A DNA stretch of 64,000 nt. Source: Halorussus sp. MSC15.2. Its GTDB lineage: Archaea > Halobacteriota > Halobacteria > Halobacteriales > Haladaptataceae. Position 1 is the first letter of the stretch; every line of letters starts with the position of its first letter. The DNA lies in contig NZ_VSLZ01000001.1 of assembly GCF_010747475.1 (NCBI RefSeq), positions 372,001 to 436,000 on the forward strand, read 5' to 3'. Made by a program: the position numbers and the translations under genes. This document shows positions 31,214 through 41,302 of the stretch, piece after piece. The notes below the pieces were generated by a model that was not told the DNA's origin, made no database searches, and saw nothing but the letters and a program-made list of their open reading frames with translations.

Positions 31214-32521
31214 ATGTACGACCGAATCAAGGGCTTCCGCGACTTCTATCCCGGCGAGATGGGCGCGCGCAGAAAGACGTTCGACACCGTCGAATCCACC
31301 GCGCGCCAGTACGGTTTCCGGGAGATTGGAACGCCCGCGCTGGAGCGCACGCAGATGTACGTGGACAAGAGCGGCGAGGAGATAGTCGAGGAACTGTACA
31401 GTTTCGAGGACCAAGGCGGCCGCGACGTGGCGCTGACCCCCGAACTCACGCCGACGGTCGCCCGGATGGTCGTGGCGAAACAACAGGAACTCTCCAAGCC
31501 CATCAAGTGGTTCTCGACCCGTCCGTTCTGGCGCTATGAGGAACCCCAGAGCGGCCGCAAGCGGGAGTTCTACCAGACCAACGTGGACATCTTCGGCTCG
31601 TCCGCTCCCGAGTCTGACGCCGAACTCCTCGCGTGCGCGGCGGACGCGCTCACGGGGCTGGGCCTGACTAGCGAGGACTTCGAGTTCCGGGTCAGCCACC
31701 GCGACATCCTCGGCGGTCTGTTGGAGGCCTTCGACGCGGACGTGGACACCGAGGCCGCGATTCGCGCCGTGGACAAGAACGAGAAGGTCGGCGAAGACGA
31801 GTTCTACGGCCTACTGAACGACGCCGGACTCTCCTACGACCAAGCCCGGGAGTTCGACGACCTACTCGACACACCCGAAGACGAACTCGACGACCTCGTG
31901 GCGTTCGCCGAAACGGAGCGGGTCGAGAGCGCGGTCGAGAACCTGACCGAGGTGCTGGACGCCGCCGCGGACTTCGGTGCCCGGGACTACTGTACGCTCT
32001 CGCTGGACACCGCGCGAGGACTGGACTACTACACCGGCGTCGTCTTCGAGTGCTTCGACTCGACCGGCGACGTGAACCGCTCTATCTTCGGTGGCGGGCG
32101 CTACGACGACCTCATCGAAGGGTTCGGCGGCCAGCCGACCCCCGCGGTCGGGTTCGCGGTCGGCGACGCGACGCTGACGCTCCTGCTCCAGCGCGCCGGC
32201 GTCTGGCCGGACGAGGAACTCGCGACCGACTACTACGTCCTACAGGTTGGTGACACCCGCGGCGTGGCCGCCGAGGTCTCGCGCGAGCTTCGGGCCGCGG
32301 GCCACGTCGTAGAGACCGACGTGTCGGGTCGAAGCTTCGGTGCGCAACTCGACTACGCGGACTCCATCGGCGCGGAGACGGTAGTCATCGTCGGCGAACA
32401 GGACCTCGCCGACGGGAACGTGACCGTCAAGGACATGGACTCGGGCGAGCAGACGCAGGTCCCCGTGGACGACTTCCCGCCCGAAGACGTTCCGCGGCCG
32501 ACCTACGAGGACTTCGAGTAG
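31214..32521 (+). CDS. hisS: Histidine--tRNA ligase
   Basis: 435 aa, class II synthetase that charges tRNA-His. Start MYDRIKGFRDFYPGEMGARR is typical; LTPELTPTVARMVVAKQQEL (motif 1/2 region), FWRYEEPQSGRKREFYQTNV (motif 2), SLDTARGLDYYTGVVFE (the histidine-specific HisA motif region) and FGGQPTPAVGFAVGDATLTL (motif 3). C-terminal anticodon domain begins near residue 340. The ATG at 31214 is chosen over an earlier in-frame ATG because it begins the conserved core. Confidence 0.97.
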   Translation: MYDRIKGFRDFYPGEMGARRKTFDTVESTARQYGFREIGTPALERTQMYVDKSGEEIVEELYSFEDQGGRDVALTPELTPTVARMVVAKQQELSKPIKWFSTRPFWRYEEPQSGRKREFYQTNVDIFGSSAPESDAELLACAADALTGLGLTSEDFEFRVSHRDILGGLLEAFDADVDTEAAIRAVDKNEKVGEDEFYGLLNDAGLSYDQAREFDDLLDTPEDELDDLVAFAETERVESAVENLTEVLDAAADFGARDYCTLSLDTARGLDYYTGVVFECFDSTGDVNRSIFGGGRYDDLIEGFGGQPTPAVGFAVGDATLTLLLQRAGVWPDEELATDYYVLQVGDTRGVAAEVSRELRAAGHVVETDVSGRSFGAQLDYADSIGAETVVIVGEQDLADGNVTVKDMDSGEQTQVPVDDFPPEDVPRPTYEDFE

Positions 32522-32567
32522 TTTTGCTTGTCCAAGGTTTTTGGGAGCCACCGTCATAGCTCCGCAC

Positions 32568-32942
32568 ATGGCCAACAGTGCCGTCACGCTCGAGAAGAAG
32601 CGACTGATTGCCGTGCTGTCGGTGCTGACGTTCGGTCTCACGGCGTTGTTCGCCGTCGTGGGGTTGGAGTTCCTCGTCCCGACTATCTTCGTCCTCGGGT
32701 TCTTCATCGTCGTGCCGTTAGTCGCCCTGCTGGGCGACTCCCTCCCGATGGTCGAAACCGACGCAGAGGGCGTCGAAGTCGAACGGGAGACGACCCCTGA
32801 CGACCCGGTAGAGCAGCTGCGAGCGCGCTACGCGCGCGGCGAACTGACCGACGCGGAGTTCGAGCGGCGTCTCGAACGACTGCTAGAGACCGAGGACGCC
32901 GAGGCGACGGGGTCGAGAGAGCGCGTGTTCGACCGGGAGTGA
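32568..32942 (+). CDS. Membrane protein with SHOCT domain
   Basis: 124 aa. Two close membrane helices (KKRLIAVLSVLTFGLTALFA and VVGLEFLVPTIFVLGFFIVV, residues 9-50), a short acidic linker, and a C-terminal SHOCT motif (DPVEQLRARYARGELTDAEF followed by ERRLERLLET, about 83-112). SHOCT is a short helical-hairpin oligomerisation motif. The ATG at 32568 is preferred to the upstream in-frame ATG at 32541 since membrane-protein homologues start so. Function unknown. Confidence 0.8.
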   Translation: MANSAVTLEKKRLIAVLSVLTFGLTALFAVVGLEFLVPTIFVLGFFIVVPLVALLGDSLPMVETDAEGVEVERETTPDDPVEQLRARYARGELTDAEFERRLERLLETEDAEATGSRERVFDRE

Positions 32943-33165
32943 GCAGTTTCGAGAGTGACGGCTGGCGGAGTGGCGAACAGACGACACCGACGACCCGCGG
33001 AGAGACGTGTCGTACTATCGCGGACCGCTCCGCGGCGACTCTCAGGTCACGCGACGAATTGGTCTCGTTCTGATATTTAAACGCTCGCGAGGACGGCGGC
33101 AGAGGTCCGAAGTCACCGCCGTCGCTCCTGTCGGTTTAAATACCTCGGCGACCGACTACGTGGTG

Positions 33166-33956
33166 ATGCGAGCGTTCCGAGTGGCGTACGACGGCCGTCC
33201 GTTCCACGGGTTCCAGCGCCAGCCGGACGTGCCGACGGTCGAGGATGCGATTTTCGACGCCGCGAACGCCCTCGACGTCGCGGAGGGTAAACCTGCGGGG
33301 TACGCGGCGGCCGGACGCACCGACGCCGGGGTGTCGGCTGTGTCCCAGACCGTCGCCTTCGAGTGCCCTGACTGGCTGACACCGGCCGCGCTGAACAGCG
33401 AACTCCCCGGAAGCGTCCGGGCGTGGGCGAGCGCCGACGCGTCCGCCGACTTCCACGCGACTCACGACGCCGCGTTCCGCGAGTACGTGTATCACTGCTA
33501 CGCGCCCGACGCAGACCTCTCACTGGCAGAGCGCGCTCTCTCGCGGCTCTCGGGCGAGAACGACTTCCACAACCTCACGCCCGACGACGAGAACACGGTA
33601 CGGGAGCTAAGGGGTGACGTGCGGCGGGACGTCGAGTATCTGGTCTTCACCTGCGCGCCGGCGGGTTCGTCCGCGAGATGGTCCGCCGCGTGGTCTCGCT
33701 GGTCCGGGCGGTGGCGACCGGGGACGCGGCGTTGGCGAAAGTCGAACGCGTGTTGGGGCCGGAGCGAATCGACGGCCCGGCGGGCGTCGCGCCCGCCCCG
33801 GCGTACCCCCTCGTGTTGGCCGACGTGGGGTATCCGTCGCTGGAGTTCTCCGTGGACGAGACGGCCGCCGCGAGCGCCTGCGAGGTGTTCGAGTCGCTGC
33901 GCGAAGAGCGAGCGACCGGGGCGCGAGTTGCGAGCGAGATTACGCGACGACTGTAG
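33166..33956 (+). pseudogene. truA: tRNA pseudouridine(38-40) synthase TruA, interrupted by a one-base frameshift
   Basis: N-terminal part MRAFRVAYDGRPFHGFQRQP and catalytic-Asp block AAGRTDAGVSAVSQTVAFEC are intact. At 33654 the frame breaks after EYLVFTC; overlapping TGC and CGC at this base restores RAGGFVREMVRRVVSLVRAV and continues into VLGPERIDGPAGVAPAPAYP, LVLADVGYP and a normal end. One C appears missing in TGC(C)GC. Restored length is about 264 aa, normal for archaeal TruA. Start ATG at 33166 follows TTTAAATAC (33134-33142) at leaderless spacing. As this enzyme is nearly universal, a sequencing error is likely. Confidence 0.88.
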
Positions 33957-34048
33957 CCGACACGAGACGCGGTGTGAACTGTCTGTCCGGCGGCGTGGCG
34001 AACTCGTTCGACGCCAGACCTATTGACGTGCGCGTCGAACCGACGCCG

Positions 34049-34225
34049 ATGGTCGAGTGCGAGATGGACTTGGAGTGCGACCGACTCGCCACGCGCAGAC
34101 TCCGCATCGAGTACCCATGCGGGGAGACCTGCGAGGAGTACTACTGCGACGACCATACCAGAACCGCGACGGAGGACCTCGACCTGAACGAGGTCGAAAT
34201 TGTCGAGACCGAATCGCTGCTGTGA
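34049..34225 (+). CDS. Small cysteine-containing haloarchaeal protein
   Basis: 58 aa, unrecognised. Five cysteines (residues 4, 10, 24, 28 and 33: ECEMDLECDR..., YPCGETCEEYYCDDH) and His 36 could bind zinc. It is strongly acidic with EVEIVETESLL at the end. The downstream M28 peptidase gene converges 6 bp later. ATG at 34049 is the first start that keeps only the acidic part; upstream sequence in this frame overlaps truA. Confidence 0.6.
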   Translation: MVECEMDLECDRLATRRLRIEYPCGETCEEYYCDDHTRTATEDLDLNEVEIVETESLL

Positions 34226-34231
34226 GGTCCC

Positions 34232-35572
34232 CTACTGCCACCCCTCCGGCCAGATTCCGGCGGCCTTCATCCCCTCCTCGTAGTCGCCCGACCGCAGATT
34301 CCCCGCGACCGACTCCGCGCTCGGTCGCGGCACCTCGTCGGTCGCCGCGAGTTCCCGGACAAGCAGGGCGGTCAGCACCGCGTGTTCCCGCAGATTCCGG
34401 TCGTCCACCTTGTCGCGGGTGTCGGCGTGGGTGTGGCCCCACCCTCGCCCGCGCTCGCGCGCCGCGGCGGTTTCGGCTGCCCGTTCGCTGTGGAGTTGGA
34501 GCGCGGGCACGCCGCGTTTGAGGAACGGCCAGTGGTCGCTGAAGGGATGGACCTGTTCGCGCACCGCGATGGGTTGATTCGCCGCCTCCGACACCGACTC
34601 TACCACCGCTTCCATCGTCTCGGAGCCGTGAGTGTGCGCGCGGAGGTTTCGGAACCGGCCCGCGCCGTCCACGTTCACGACCGCCCGGACCGAATCGAGG
34701 TCGAGTCGCTCGGCGAGGGCGTCCGCACCGAGCAGGCCGACCTCCTCGCAACCGACACCGGCGACTCTGACCCGCAGGTCGAGGTCCATCTCGGCGAGCA
34801 GATGTGCCGCCGCGACGACCACGGTGATGCCGCAACCGTTGTCTAGCGCGCCTTCCGCGATGTCGTGGGCGTCGTGGTGGCCGACGACGAGAATTTCGTC
34901 GTCCGTGTCGGGACCCAACTGTCCGTGGGCGTTGTGGCTGGTTCCGGGGTTCGTCTGGGCGTCCACTCGGAGCGCGGCGCGAGCGCCCCGCTCGGCGTAG
35001 TCGGTCAGCCAGTCGCCGGTCTCCAAGCTCACGCCGACGCCGGGAATCGTGGCCTCCCTGTCGAACCGGAGCGACCCGGTCGGCGGCAGTTGGCCGGGCT
35101 TGTGATTCCGGAAGACGAACGCCGCTGCCCCCGCCGCCGCGGCGTGACCGAACTTCTCCATCCGGTGGATGAAACGCGACCCCTTCGGCGTGGTCGTGGA
35201 CGCGACGACGACGTTGCCCTCCACGTCCACCTCGTCGAGTTCCGCGGGCGTGCCGTGGCCCGCGTCCACGAGTTCACCCCGGACCTCTCCCGGCGGCGAG
35301 TAGGGAAGGGCAATCGTCTCGAACGACCGCTCGACCGGGTCCGTCACCGCGAGTTCGGCCTCGCCGCGAGACCACCGGTTCATCTCGAACGACTCGACGG
35401 CGACGTCGCGCGCACCCGCCCGCTCGAACCCCTCGGCGACGAGTTCGGCCGCCCTGCGCTCGCCGGGCGAACCGGCCATCCGGTCGCCGATTTCGGTCAA
35501 TCTCGTGACGAACCCCCACGGATAGTCGTCGGTCCACGCCTCGCCTACCGCGGCCGCGGTTTCGACGTCCAT
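34232..35572 (-). CDS. M28-family metallopeptidase
   Basis: 446 aa. M28 aminopeptidases use two zinc ions. Visible ligands: VVGHHDAHDIAEGALDNGCG (His, Asp and the following DN, near 240-259), VAGVGCEEVGLLGADALA (Glu-Glu, near 283-300) and a later His in EQVHPFSDHWPFLKRGVPAL. An inserted PA-like domain lies near residues 100-200 (PKGSRFIHRMEKFGHAAAAG). The ATG at 35572 is chosen since upstream in-frame codons are not conserved in type. No signal peptide is evident, so it may act in the cytoplasm. Confidence 0.88.
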   Translation of the reverse strand: MDVETAAAVGEAWTDDYPWGFVTRLTEIGDRMAGSPGERRAAELVAEGFERAGARDVAVESFEMNRWSRGEAELAVTDPVERSFETIALPYSPPGEVRGELVDAGHGTPAELDEVDVEGNVVVASTTTPKGSRFIHRMEKFGHAAAAGAAAFVFRNHKPGQLPPTGSLRFDREATIPGVGVSLETGDWLTDYAERGARAALRVDAQTNPGTSHNAHGQLGPDTDDEILVVGHHDAHDIAEGALDNGCGITVVVAAAHLLAEMDLDLRVRVAGVGCEEVGLLGADALAERLDLDSVRAVVNVDGAGRFRNLRAHTHGSETMEAVVESVSEAANQPIAVREQVHPFSDHWPFLKRGVPALQLHSERAAETAAARERGRGWGHTHADTRDKVDDRNLREHAVLTALLVRELAATDEVPRPSAESVAGNLRSGDYEEGMKAAGIWPEGWQ

Positions 35573-35705
35573 GGCCGACGTTGCATCGCGGACCGCCAAA
35601 AGTCCACGCCCCGGAGCGAACGCGCGCGTCGGCGTCGTCGCCGTCTTCCGGAAGCCCGCTTCCGAATGACAAAGGCTTACAGTCGGTCTTTCCTAACCAG
35701 ATGAT

Positions 35706-37499
35706 ATGAGTTCAGTTCCCGAACGGTCGGAGATAGACACCGAGTACAAGTGGGACTTGGAGAGCATCTACGCGACCGACGAGGAGTGGGAGCGGGCCTA
35801 CGAGGAAGTCGAGGAACGCCTCGACGAACTCTCGGCTTACGAGGGACGCGCCACCGAGGACGGTGAGACGCTGCTGGAGGTCCTCGAACTCCGCGACGAT
35901 ATTCTGCGGCAGGCCAACACGGTCGTCGTCTACGCCCGGATGCGGAAGGACGAGAACACCGCCGACCAGCACTATCAGGCGCTGTCGTCCCGCGCGATGT
36001 CGCTGGCCTCGCAGGCCGACAGCGCGAGTAGCTTCGTCGAACCCGAGATTCAGGACCTCGACGAGGACGAACTCGACCGGATGATAGCGGAGACCGACGG
36101 ACTCGAAACCTACGGCCACTATCTCCGCGACGTTCTCCGCGTCGCCGACCACACTCGCTCGGCCGAAGTGGAGAACGTGCTGGCCGAACTCGGCGAAGTC
36201 ACCGGCGCGTCGGGCGACATCTACAACATGCTGATGAACTCCGACATGGAGTTCCCCACCGTCGAGAAGCCCGACGGCGACGCGGTCGAAATCACCCAGA
36301 GCAACTTCACGAAGCTCCTGAAGAATCAGGACCGGGAGTTCCGCCGGACCGTCTACGAGGGCTTCTTCGACGAACTCGGCGAGTTCCACAACACCATCGG
36401 CACGGCGTACAAGCAGTCCGTGAAGGCCGACGTCCGCCTCGCGCAGATTCACGACTACGACACCGCGCGCGAGGCCGCGCTCGACGGACCCAACGTCCCG
36501 GTCGAGGTGTACGACAACCTCGTGGACACGGTCCGGGACAACCTCGACAAACTCCACCGCCACGCCGAACTCAAGCGCGAGAGTCTGGGCGTGGACGAAC
36601 TCAGGATGTGGGACCTCTACATGCCCATGACCGAGACCGAGACGCCTGACCTGGAGTACGAGCAGGCCCGCGAGTACGTCGTGGAGGCGCTCGGTGCGCT
36701 CGGCGAGGACTACCAGAACCGGGTCGCCGAGGGGTTCGACTCGCGGTGGGTGGACGTGTACGAGACCGAGAACAAGCGGTCTGGCGCGTACAGTAGCGGG
36801 ACCTACGACACCCAGCCGTTCATCCTGATGAACTGGCAGGACGACATCTCCTCGATGTTCACCCTGGCCCACGAACTCGGCCACTCGCTCCACAGCCAAC
36901 TCTCCAGCGAGACCCAACCGTACGTCTACAGCGACTACGAGATATTCGTGGCCGAAGTCGCCAGCACGGTCAACGAGAGCCTGCTGACCCGCCACCTGCT
37001 CGACACCGTCGAGGACCCCGAGTTCCGCCGACACGTCCTCAACGAGTATCTGGAGCGGTTCCGCTCGACGCTCTTCCGCCAAACGCTGTTCGCGGACTTC
37101 GAGCATCAGGCCCACCGTCTGGTCGAGGAGGGCGAGGCCCTCACCCCGGAGGCGGCCGACGAAATCTACGGCGACCTCAAGGCGGAGTTCTACGAACCGG
37201 CGGTCGTGGACGACCGCATCGCCCGCGAGTGGTCGCGCATCCCGCACTTCTTCAACTACAGCTACTACGTCTACCAGTACAGCACCGGCATCAGCGCGGC
37301 CGTCGCGCTCGCCGACGAGATTCTCGAATCTGACGGCGACGCCGCCGCCGACTACCTCGAGTTCCTCCGGAGCGGTTCGCGGGGCTACCCGCTCGACCTC
37401 CTCGAAACCGCGGGCGTGGACATGTCGTCGCCCGACCCCATCAAGCGCGCGCTGGGCGTGTACGACGACCATCTCGACGAGATGGAATCGCTGCTCTGA
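35706..37499 (+). CDS. pepF: Oligoendopeptidase F (M3B)
   Basis: 597 aa, zinc endopeptidase that cuts short peptides in the cytoplasm. HExxH motif in FTLAHELGHSLHSQLSSETQ (near 393-412) and the downstream Glu in YEIFVAEVASTVNESLLTRH; other family parts are RSGAYSSGTYDTQPFILMNW and YSTGISAAVALADEI. Full length and no signal peptide. Haloarchaea typically keep one or two copies. Confidence 0.95.
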   Translation: MSSVPERSEIDTEYKWDLESIYATDEEWERAYEEVEERLDELSAYEGRATEDGETLLEVLELRDDILRQANTVVVYARMRKDENTADQHYQALSSRAMSLASQADSASSFVEPEIQDLDEDELDRMIAETDGLETYGHYLRDVLRVADHTRSAEVENVLAELGEVTGASGDIYNMLMNSDMEFPTVEKPDGDAVEITQSNFTKLLKNQDREFRRTVYEGFFDELGEFHNTIGTAYKQSVKADVRLAQIHDYDTAREAALDGPNVPVEVYDNLVDTVRDNLDKLHRHAELKRESLGVDELRMWDLYMPMTETETPDLEYEQAREYVVEALGALGEDYQNRVAEGFDSRWVDVYETENKRSGAYSSGTYDTQPFILMNWQDDISSMFTLAHELGHSLHSQLSSETQPYVYSDYEIFVAEVASTVNESLLTRHLLDTVEDPEFRRHVLNEYLERFRSTLFRQTLFADFEHQAHRLVEEGEALTPEAADEIYGDLKAEFYEPAVVDDRIAREWSRIPHFFNYSYYVYQYSTGISAAVALADEILESDGDAAADYLEFLRSGSRGYPLDLLETAGVDMSSPDPIKRALGVYDDHLDEMESLL

Positions 37500-37582
37500 G
37501 TCGGCCGTCCGGATACGTACTCGTTTTCATTTTTTGAAAACGCGCATTCTGGTTTATGTAACGAACGTGTAAACGGCAGTGC

Positions 37583-39292
37583 ATGGGTAGTCAACTTCTC
37601 GCCAAATACGAGAACGCGCTGTGGTGGTCGATGGACCGCCTCGGTGTGAGCGAGTCGGTCGAGCGCAAAGTACTGGCCGCGGTCGGTATCCAGTTCGTAA
37701 TCTCTATCGGGCAGGCCGTCCTCCCTTCGTTGTTCACCGGTCCCGTCCGAACCGGTCTCACGGTCGGTCTACTGGCGGCGGCGGGTATCGCGTTCGCCAA
37801 TACCGTGCTCGTCGCCCGGCGGGACATCACCGAACCCATCGCGGCGCTCGACCGTGCGGCCGACGCCATCGCGAATGGCGACCTCAACGCGTCGGTTCCG
37901 GCGTCCGAACGGGACGACGAGATGGGTCGCCTCGTCGCTTCCTTCGGGGAGATGCGGGCCTATCTCGGGGTGGTCGCCGAGCAGGCCGCCGCGCTCTCCC
38001 GGCACGAGTTCGACGACCCCGTACTGGACGAGGAGGTCCCCGGCGAGTTCGGCGCGTCGCTCGACCGAATGGCCGAGAATCTACGGACCTACACTGCGGA
38101 CTTGGAAGCGACGACCGACGAACTGGAGGCCACGACCGCCGACCTCGAACGCCGGTCGCAGGACCTTCGCAGACTCGTGACCGCGTTCGGAGCGGCCGCC
38201 GAGCGCGCGGAGAACGGCGACCTGACCGCGACTATCGACTCGGGCGTCGCCGAGACCGACCTCCACGAGGCGGTCGTGGACAACTACAACGCCCTCCTCT
38301 CGACACTCGCGGACGCGGTGGGGGAACTCGCAGCGTTCGCTGACGACGTGGCGACCGCCAGCGAGGCGGCCGACACCGACCTCAGGGAGGTCAGCGAGGC
38401 GAGCGACGAGGTCGCAGCGGCTGTCGGCGAGATTTCGGAGGGTGCGACCCGCCAGACCACCAGACTCAACGAGGCGGCTGCCGAGATGAACACCCTCTCG
38501 GCGACGGTCGAGGAAATCGCAGCGTCGGCCGACGAGGTAGCGGAGACCGCCGGAACCGCCACCCAGCGGGCACGGTCGGGCCGTGAGACCGCCCGTGAGG
38601 CCGCGGAGGAACTCGAACGAGTGGAGAACGGCATCGACCGGACCGCCGAGGCGGTCGAAGAGTTAGCGGCCGACATCGGTGAAATCGACGAGGTGGTCTC
38701 GTTCATCGACGAGGTGGCGACTCAGACCAACCTGCTGGCGCTGAACGCCTCGGTCGAGGCTGCCCGTGCGGGCGAACACGGCGACGGCTTCGGCGTGGTC
38801 GCCGACGAAATCAAGACCCTCGCGACGGAGACGGCCGAGGCCGCCGACGAAATCACCGAGCGAATCGAGGGGATTCAGACCGACTCCGAGCAGACCCTCG
38901 CGGACGTCCGGGAGACTCACGAGCAGGTCACCCACGGCGTCCAGACTGTCGAGGAGGCGCTGGACGACTTCGAAGACATCGCGGACGTTGTGGGCGACGT
39001 GGACGCGAGTGTCCGGGAAATCAGTGACGCCACCGACCAACAGGCCGAATCGGCCGAGGACGTAGTGGCGATGGTCGAGGAGGTCGCGGCCATCAGCGAG
39101 GAGACGGCCGCCGAGTCCGAGACTGCGGCGGCGGCGACCGAACAGCAAGCGGACTCACTCTCGGACGTCGCCGAACGGATGGCCTCGCTGTCCTCGACGG
39201 CCCACGAACTCGACGCCCTCCTCGGGGAGTTCCGACTTTCCGAGTCTTCCGACGGTAGTCGGTCGGCGCCTCGTCTAGCCAGTTCTCACTGA
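37583..39292 (+). CDS. Methyl-accepting chemotaxis transducer with HAMP
   Basis: 569 aa. Two N-terminal membrane helices close together (AAVGIQFVISIGQAVLPSLF and GLTVGLLAAAGIAFANTVLV) with almost no external loop, so the stimulus is probably sensed in the membrane or via a partner. A HAMP domain follows (DITEPIAALDRAADAIANGD, then LNASV, near 81-135), a second HAMP-like segment, and the signalling domain with the conserved hairpin tip FIDEVATQTNLLALNASVEA and ARAGEHGDGFGVVADEIKTL. Very Glu/Ala/Thr-rich helices are the methylation region. TATA-like TTTATG about 27 nt upstream. Confidence 0.92.
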   Translation: MGSQLLAKYENALWWSMDRLGVSESVERKVLAAVGIQFVISIGQAVLPSLFTGPVRTGLTVGLLAAAGIAFANTVLVARRDITEPIAALDRAADAIANGDLNASVPASERDDEMGRLVASFGEMRAYLGVVAEQAAALSRHEFDDPVLDEEVPGEFGASLDRMAENLRTYTADLEATTDELEATTADLERRSQDLRRLVTAFGAAAERAENGDLTATIDSGVAETDLHEAVVDNYNALLSTLADAVGELAAFADDVATASEAADTDLREVSEASDEVAAAVGEISEGATRQTTRLNEAAAEMNTLSATVEEIAASADEVAETAGTATQRARSGRETAREAAEELERVENGIDRTAEAVEELAADIGEIDEVVSFIDEVATQTNLLALNASVEAARAGEHGDGFGVVADEIKTLATETAEAADEITERIEGIQTDSEQTLADVRETHEQVTHGVQTVEEALDDFEDIADVVGDVDASVREISDATDQQAESAEDVVAMVEEVAAISEETAAESETAAAATEQQADSLSDVAERMASLSSTAHELDALLGEFRLSESSDGSRSAPRLASSH

Positions 39293-39401
39293 CCGCGGTA
39301 ATTGACGGTTTCGAGAAGGTTCGGCGAAAGGTTTTTTCGTGGGAGAACCTCCGAGACCCAAAGGCACTTTTAAGCCGGTGGCCTAAGGGTGAGTAACAAC
39401 G

Positions 39402-40640
39402 ATGTCGCGCAGCCCACCCCTCCCAGACCAACCGACACTCGAACTCGACCCCGAGATGACCGACAGGGAACGGCTCTCGGCGCTCCGCGAACACTTCGCC
39501 GAAATCGTGGACGTGAACGCCACGCTGGAGGAGCGCCTCGACGACGCGCGCGAGCGCCGCGCCGACCTGCGCGAGGAAGTCGATAGACTCGAACGCGAGA
39601 ACGAGACCCTGAAGACCACCTCGCTGTACGTCGCCACCGCCGAGGAACTGACCGACGACGGTATCATCATCAAACAGCACGGCAACAATCAGGAGGTCGT
39701 GACAGAAGTGTCGCCCAGACTCCGCGAGGAGATAGAGTCGGGCGACCGCGTCGCCGTCAACGACTCCTTCACGGTCCAGACCGTCCTCGAAGCCGAGAAG
39801 GACGCCCGCGCGCAGGCCATGGAAGTGGACGAGTCGCCCGACGTGACTTACGACCAAATCGGCGGTCTCGACGAGCAGACCCGCGAGGTCCGCGAGGCGG
39901 TCGAGCAACCGCTGGAGAACCCCGAGCAGTTCGAGACTGTCGGCATCGAACCCCCGAGCGGGGTCCTGCTCCACGGCCCGCCGGGGACCGGCAAGACGAT
40001 GCTGGCGAAGGCCGTCGCCAACCAGACCGACGCCACCTTCATCAAGATGGCCGGGTCGGAACTCGTCCAGAAGTTCATCGGCGAGGGCGCGAAACTCGTC
40101 CGAGACCTCTTCGAACTGGCCAGCCAGCGCGAACCCGCCATCGTCTTCATCGACGAAATCGACGCGGTCGCCTCCAAGCGCACCGACTCGAAGACCTCCG
40201 GCGACGCCGAGGTCCAGCGCACGATGATGCAACTCCTCTCGGAGATGGACGGCTTCGAGGACCGCGGCGAGATTCGCATCATGGCCGCGACCAACCGCTT
40301 CGACATGCTCGACCGCGCCATCCTCCGCCCCGGCCGGTTCGACCGCCTCATCGAGGTCCCCCACCCCGACGAGGAGGCCCGGCGCAAGATTCTGGACATC
40401 CACACCCGCGACATGAAAATCGCCGACGACGTGGAGTTCGACGCGCTCGCCGAGCGGACCGACGGCAAGAGCGGCGCGGACATCGAGAGTCTCACGACCG
40501 AGGCGGGCATGTTCGCCATCCGCGACGGTCGGACCGAGGTCCGGCAATCGGACTTCACGGACGCCCTCGAGAAGATGGAGCAGGACGACGACGAGACCGG
40601 AATCGTCACCGAAGGGTCGCTCCCGAGTTACGCCTACTGA
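39402..40640 (+). CDS. pan: Proteasome-activating nucleotidase (PAN, AAA+ ATPase)
   Basis: 412 aa, unfolds substrates for the 20S proteasome. N-terminal coiled coil (about 20-75, EIVDVNATLEERLDDARERR ...), OB domain, then AAA+ core: Walker A GPPGTGKTMLAKAVANQT (about 193-210), Walker B AIVFIDEIDAVASKR, sensor 1 IMAATNRFD and arginine fingers RPGRFDR. TATA sequence ACTTTTAAG (39365-39373) lies about 30 nt before the start. The C-terminus reads SYAY, so the penultimate-Tyr HbYX docking motif is not exact. Haloarchaea usually have two PAN paralogues; this is one of them. Confidence 0.95.
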   Translation: MSRSPPLPDQPTLELDPEMTDRERLSALREHFAEIVDVNATLEERLDDARERRADLREEVDRLERENETLKTTSLYVATAEELTDDGIIIKQHGNNQEVVTEVSPRLREEIESGDRVAVNDSFTVQTVLEAEKDARAQAMEVDESPDVTYDQIGGLDEQTREVREAVEQPLENPEQFETVGIEPPSGVLLHGPPGTGKTMLAKAVANQTDATFIKMAGSELVQKFIGEGAKLVRDLFELASQREPAIVFIDEIDAVASKRTDSKTSGDAEVQRTMMQLLSEMDGFEDRGEIRIMAATNRFDMLDRAILRPGRFDRLIEVPHPDEEARRKILDIHTRDMKIADDVEFDALAERTDGKSGADIESLTTEAGMFAIRDGRTEVRQSDFTDALEKMEQDDDETGIVTEGSLPSYAY

Positions 40641-40803
40641 AGTCTCGATATTTTCGCCCGCTTCTCTATCTCTCGCTGTCACGCCGTGACCTGCTGGACT
40701 CGCGAAACCGAAACCGCGACCGGGAGACCGATACGGACGACCCGCATGACCGTCAGTGAGTCGCGCTGTAGCGCCGCCGTCGAACGAAACGACCCCGAGG
40801 AAG

Positions 40804-41079
40804 CTACTCGCCGTCGATACTGCCTGCGTCGAACTCGCCGTCGAGGTACTGCTCGCCGACGTCCGTGATACTGTAGGTGCCCCCGCCGACGTTCTCCAGC
40901 AGACCGCGGTCGGCGAGCGCGCGACAGCGCATCCCGAGGTGGTTGGTCGAGTAGGTGAGGTCCTCGCCGACGTCGGCCAGTCGGTCGCGGATGGCCGACG
41001 GCGGAAAGTTACCGCGCTCGCTCAGGAATTCGAGGATTCGCTCGTCGGCTTGCGTCAGCCAATCGGCGTGCTTTCGCAT
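40804..41079 (-). CDS. PhiH1-repressor-like winged helix-turn-helix protein
   Basis: 91 aa, nearly only a winged helix: WLTQADERILEFLSERGNFP, PSAIRDRLADVGEDLTYSTN, then HLGMRCRALADRGLLENVGG (residues 7-70), with GTYSITDVGEQYL as the wing. Proteins of this type (PhiH1-like) are small haloarchaeal regulators. It lies between the convergent PAN gene and the divergent MATE gene; autoregulation or control of MATE is possible but not shown. Confidence 0.85.
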   Translation of the reverse strand: MRKHADWLTQADERILEFLSERGNFPPSAIRDRLADVGEDLTYSTNHLGMRCRALADRGLLENVGGGTYSITDVGEQYLDGEFDAGSIDGE

Positions 41080-41302
41080 AATCGGCCGTATTTTTTGCGG
41101 CGAAGACCGTATAGCTACTCATTTCACCAACGTGGAGATTTGTCTGGCACGTGAGGAAGACCGTCTCCCGAACGCGGAGGTGTGTTTCCCTCGGGCGACA
41201 CTTGCGTTCCGTCCGAACGGTGACAGGCGCCTCGGCGCGTCCTCTCCTCGGCGCGTCACGTATAGAAAATACTTTACTTTCGTTTCGAAATACACACCCA
41301 AC

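Noticed and set aside
35712-37472. 586-codon minus-strand frame opposite pepF
   Set aside because: The plus strand encodes oligoendopeptidase F with HELGH; the other frame shows no domain.
39093-40682. 529-codon minus-strand frame opposite the PAN gene
   Set aside because: The plus strand has the complete AAA+ motifs; the reverse frame is a shadow.
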